Shown piece by piece: positions 61,215-64,000 of a stretch of DNA of 64,000 nt. Numbering within the stretch: position 1 is the first letter of the stretch; every line of letters begins with the position of its first letter. The notes beneath the pieces were generated by a model. The model was not told the DNA's origin, did no database searches, and worked only from the letters and a program-made list of their open reading frames with translations. The DNA lies in assembly GCF_000010345.1 (NCBI RefSeq), contig NC_009663.1, positions 868,001 through 932,000 on the forward strand, read 5' to 3'. The DNA is from Sulfurovum sp. NBC37-1 (lineage in GTDB: Bacteria > Campylobacterota > Campylobacteria > Campylobacterales > Sulfurovaceae). Both the position numbers and the translations under genes were made by a program.

Positions 61215-62084
61215 CTACAGCACACCCTGGTAGACGAGTTTTATAACCCTGTCTATCATCTTCTTCTGTGTCGAGGTATCTCCATCCTCGGCTTCAATGT
61301 TCACGTAACCATTTCTGCTTCTGTGAAGTGCGATATAGTTGGACATGGAATGGTCGTCAGCACGGCTGCCTACAAGTTCATATTTGACGTTCAGCCCTTC
61401 GGCATTGAGTGCAGCGATCTTTTTTGTATCGAGACTTCTCCCTGCAAGGTAGACCAGACTGTCCTCATCATGCAAGCCTTCTTTTTTTCCGACAGCTATG
61501 CTTCCGGCAGGATAGGATTTTGTATGGGTCCCGGCCACTCTCATGGAAACCATTCCCTCTCCGCCGTTGTTCTGATGGCCGTTCCTGTTGCTGTGCAACG
61601 CCAGGTAGGGCATGGAGGGGCTTTTGAACGCGTCGATCACTTTAAAGACGGTTCTTGTATAGGAAGATGCAGGTTTGAAGTTTCGGTTGGGGTCTTTGCC
61701 TGAAGCATATCTGTTCCCGTTTGCTTCTACCGCCAGGAAACCGCCGCCGAATTTTTTGACGGCATAGACGGCTGCATCGAGTGCGGAATTTTCATTGTCG
61801 TGCGGCAGGTACCAGAACGGCCCGGTGGGGTTCTTTATGTTCCGGACCAGGAGCATACGCCATTTTCTGCCATTTTCGTAAAAAGTGATCCTGTCGGCAC
61901 AGAGACCGTCCATACTCCAGGAGTTCCGTTTGACATCGGCTGCGGCCGAAGCGGAGGAGAGAGGCTCCTGTTTTACCGTTTTGTCAAGCTCTACGGGCAG
62001 GGGGCAGTTCAATTTGACACAGCCTGTGGTCGCAAAAAGAATCGCTACATGGATACAGCAGGTAAAAAGCATATGTTTATTCAT
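61215..62084 (-). CDS. Probable lipoprotein with carboxypeptidase-like motifs
   Basis: A 289-residue protein with a hydrophobic signal ending TTGC (an imperfect lipobox, Cys22). Motifs recall M14 zinc carboxypeptidases: HDNENSALDA (HxxE), KDPNRNF (compare DLNRNF) and LALHSNRNG (His), with a late Glu in NIEAEDGD as possible general base. Two HSNRNG/HRSRNG repeats are seen. If the assignment is right, it trims peptides in the envelope. I hold this as tentative. Confidence 0.65.
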   Translation of the reverse strand: MNKHMLFTCCIHVAILFATTGCVKLNCPLPVELDKTVKQEPLSSASAAADVKRNSWSMDGLCADRITFYENGRKWRMLLVRNIKNPTGPFWYLPHDNENSALDAAVYAVKKFGGGFLAVEANGNRYASGKDPNRNFKPASSYTRTVFKVIDAFKSPSMPYLALHSNRNGHQNNGGEGMVSMRVAGTHTKSYPAGSIAVGKKEGLHDEDSLVYLAGRSLDTKKIAALNAEGLNVKYELVGSRADDHSMSNYIALHRSRNGYVNIEAEDGDTSTQKKMIDRVIKLVYQGVL

Positions 62085-62109
62085 GCAGTCATTATACTTT
62101 CATATACTT

Positions 62110-62727
62110 TTAGAGGCCTTTCATGACGACATCAAAGAGATGGTCCACCTCATGGTCTTCGAGGAAGAGGGTTTTTTTTGTCCGGAAGAAGTCCATTATT
62201 TTGTCTGTAGGCAGTGAAGGACTGTAGATGCAGGCAGGATGTGCCGGTTTCAGTGCCTGTATGAGAGCGATCTCCTCTGCGATAGGCTGTTCGCAGATAT
62301 AGCAGTTCTTTTCGGGAGAGAGTCTCCCTTCATACTCAAGCAGTTCGATGTAGCTTTCACAGACGATACGTTTGGGATTCTGCTTCTCCCATTTTCTCGC
62401 GGCACTCAACAGAAGGTCGTAGTAAAAACTGTCGATCTCTTCCGCCTCTTTGAGATGCGGTTCGAAGAGCCTGATAAAATTGTGCCACATCAGCAGTCTG
62501 TTTTTGTCGAAGAGCCAGGGAAAACCGATGTGCGAGAGTGAACGCAGACGTGGTAAGAAGCGGCCGTCTTCCCCCTCGACTTCGAAATCAACAAGGTTTC
62601 CAAGCTGCAAAATGGAGTGTCTTGCCCCGAAAAAACGGTAATAGGTCCTGACATTCTGTGCAGTGAGGACCATGGCAATGGAATCCTCATTCTTCACTTT
62701 GCGAACACTCAGTATGAAACCTTTGAT
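62110..62727 (-). CDS. recO: RecO-like recombination protein, short epsilon type
   Basis: About 206 residues. The C-terminal half has a CYICEQ motif, and the central part reads RFFGARHSILQLGNLVDFEVE, as in the short RecO of Campylobacterota. Translation can be followed upstream of the first GTG (62697): the frame reads IKGFILSVRKV, resembling the MKGFIL start of the family, with ATC where ATG is expected (62725-62727), behind AGAGG. So the true start may be a rare ATC codon, or a nearby weak codon; GTG at 62697 would drop 10 conserved-looking residues. Confidence 0.65.
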   Translation of the reverse strand: MKGFILSVRKVKNEDSIAMVLTAQNVRTYYRFFGARHSILQLGNLVDFEVEGEDGRFLPRLRSLSHIGFPWLFDKNRLLMWHNFIRLFEPHLKEAEEIDSFYYDLLLSAARKWEKQNPKRIVCESYIELLEYEGRLSPEKNCYICEQPIAEEIALIQALKPAHPACIYSPSLPTDKIMDFFRTKKTLFLEDHEVDHLFDVVMKGL

Positions 62728-62834
62728 CTGATACCTCTGTTTTTTTCTTTTATTATAGTAAAAATCAAGTTAATGCAAACCCCTGTGTGAAGGGAGAAAG
62801 CTAGCTTTTAATTTAAATCTAACGTATATTTAAG

Positions 62835-62840
62835 TATAAT
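62835..62840 (+). promoter_or_regulatory. -10 promoter candidate for gltB
   Basis: TATAAT in an AT-rich stretch, 69 bp upstream of gltB. Confidence 0.4.
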
Positions 62841-62908
62841 CATCACCATTTTGAACGCTTATAGTTGCGCTGTGAGCCGTTCTACTACACTATTTTTAAG
62901 GTTGACAT

Positions 62909-64000
62909 ATGAGAGATTTATTTACCTCCTTCAAGGACAATTGTGGATTCGGACTTCTCTGCTCCATCGACAATACGCCTACCCATCAAAACTTGGAAGA
63001 TGCCGTTACATCGTTGTCGCGTATGATGCACAGAGGTGCGATTGCAGCAGATGGTAAAACAGGTGATGGTTCGGGACTTCTTCTCTCTCTGCCAAGATCG
63101 TTCTTCGAGCATGTGGCTGCCAAAGACGGTATAGATCTGCCTGAGCAGTATGCCGTTGCCATGGTCTTTTCCCGTAACGAATCTGACTTCGATGTGATCG
63201 AGAAGATCTGTGCCAACAATGACCTCAAAGTGATCTATACTCGTACTGTACCTGTTGATACCAATGCACTGGGCGAGCAGGCACTTGTTACTCTTCCGGC
63301 GATTAAGCAGGTCTTTGTAGTGCCCAGAAGCGTGGTCGCAACAGAACGTTTTGAAGCGTTGATCTATCTTTCACGCAAAGGGATAGAGCATGCGCTCAAA
63401 GATGACAGGGACTTTTACATTCCTTCCTTCTCGACCAAGGTGGTTTCGTATAAAGGCCTTGTCATGCCTACGCACATCAAAGAGTTCTACAAAGACCTTG
63501 CCGACGAGCATTTCAAAATCTCTTTCTGTCTTTTCCACCAGCGTTTCTCTACCAATACACTGCCCGAGTGGAGACTGGCGCAACCGTTCCGTATGATCGC
63601 CCACAATGGTGAGATCAACTCCGTAACTGCCAACCGTTTCAATGTCAAAGCCAAAATGGCGGCAGTGAAGTCTGATGTCTTTACGGATGAAGAGATGGCA
63701 CGTTTGACAGATGTGATCCAGGACGGTATGAGCGACTCGGCAAGTCTGGACAATTTCATGGAATTCCTCAGGGTCAACGGTGTGGACTTCTTCAAGGCGG
63801 CACGTTCTCTCATTCCTGCACCGTGGCACAATGCGCCGTTGATGGATACAGACCTCAAAGGTTTTTACGAATATGCCAGTACCTGTTTCGAACCTTGGGA
63901 CGGACCGGCGGCAGTCAGTATGACCGACGGACGTTATATCGGCTGTGTACTTGACAGGAATGGACTCAGGCCTGCAAAATATGTTATCACCACAGACAAC
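62909..64000 (+). CDS. gltB: Glutamate synthase large subunit, 5' part (runs off the window)
   Basis: The first 364 codons of GltB. After an 11-residue propeptide the catalytic Cys12 (NCGFGLL) of the Gln amidotransferase domain appears, then MMHRGAIAADGKTGDGSGLLL, FSTNTLPEWRLAQPFRMIAHNGEINSV-type block, SDSASLDNFMEFL and MEFL-following AARSLIPAPWHN, DGPAAVSMTDGRYIGCVLDRNGLRPAKY. It transfers glutamine amide nitrogen to 2-oxoglutarate. The rest lies beyond 64000. Confidence 0.95.
   Translation, partial: MRDLFTSFKDNCGFGLLCSIDNTPTHQNLEDAVTSLSRMMHRGAIAADGKTGDGSGLLLSLPRSFFEHVAAKDGIDLPEQYAVAMVFSRNESDFDVIEKICANNDLKVIYTRTVPVDTNALGEQALVTLPAIKQVFVVPRSVVATERFEALIYLSRKGIEHALKDDRDFYIPSFSTKVVSYKGLVMPTHIKEFYKDLADEHFKISFCLFHQRFSTNTLPEWRLAQPFRMIAHNGEINSVTANRFNVKAKMAAVKSDVFTDEEMARLTDVIQDGMSDSASLDNFMEFLRVNGVDFFKAARSLIPAPWHNAPLMDTDLKGFYEYASTCFEPWDGPAAVSMTDGRYIGCVLDRNGLRPAKYVITTDN

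Noticed and set aside
1-64000. CRISPR arrays, tRNA or rRNA genes, prophage modules.
   Set aside because: I saw no regularly spaced repeats, no tRNA cloverleaf in the gaps, and no phage structural genes; all gaps over 300 bp are explained by MITE-type elements.

Overview
The window reads as a chromosomal segment of a Campylobacterota (epsilonproteobacterial) species, most likely a Sulfurovum-like marine or vent chemolithotroph. This rests on moderate-to-low GC with AT-rich intergenic stretches, TGnTATAAT-type promoters, the short RecO-like protein, the glutamate synthase start with its catalytic Cys at position 12, and the general gene style. It is an inference; no rRNA or other phylogenetic marker is present.

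Layout. 1-8.1 kb: thioredoxin, divergent purine salvage pair (adenine deaminase and purine permease), a two-SBP-domain GGDEF sensor, an outer-membrane beta-barrel and an APH/P-loop kinase. 8.16-8.43 kb: first copy of a 266-bp MITE. 8.4-12 kb: fused 5-oxoprolinase. 12-25 kb: lipoproteins of unknown function, a metallophosphoesterase, PAP2, a partner-switching signalling operon (HATPase-GNAT, STAS, HATPase, PP2C/SpoIIE), an exported acetolactate decarboxylase, a TMEM175 channel and nested IS630/IS256 remnants. 25-45 kb: an accessory island of exported enzymes. 45.3-45.5 kb: second MITE copy. 45.6-52.7 kb: a 5'-nucleotidase lipoprotein and a complete five-gene dipeptide-type ABC importer. 52.7-64 kb: AEC carrier, MoxR ATPase, small RHH-like protein, fructosamine-kinase-like protein, thioredoxin-like protein, a periplasmic glutaminase / porin / AspT-type antiporter operon, YjdM, a probable lipoprotein, RecO and the 5' part of gltB.

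The most striking region is 25-45 kb. It encodes a series of enzymes that normally work in the cytoplasm but here carry Sec or Tat signals: aspartate 4-decarboxylase (PLP, Tat), pyruvoyl histidine decarboxylase (Sec), a fusion of a pyruvoyl arginine-decarboxylase domain to a phosphatidylserine-decarboxylase-like domain (Sec), a second PSD-like protein (Sec), type II asparaginase, two nitrilase-superfamily proteins (one Lnt-like), an amidohydrolase, a C69 dipeptidase, two related alpha/beta hydrolases and a porin. Export route matches cofactor need: the self-activating pyruvoyl enzymes have Sec signals, while the PLP enzyme has a Tat signal. I propose an extracytoplasmic amino-acid deamidation and decarboxylation system. 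It is flanked by IS remnants on one side and by a MITE on the other, which suggests acquisition by transfer. The glutaminase-porin-antiporter operon, oxoprolinase, dipeptide importer and gltB extend the same nitrogen-scavenging theme.
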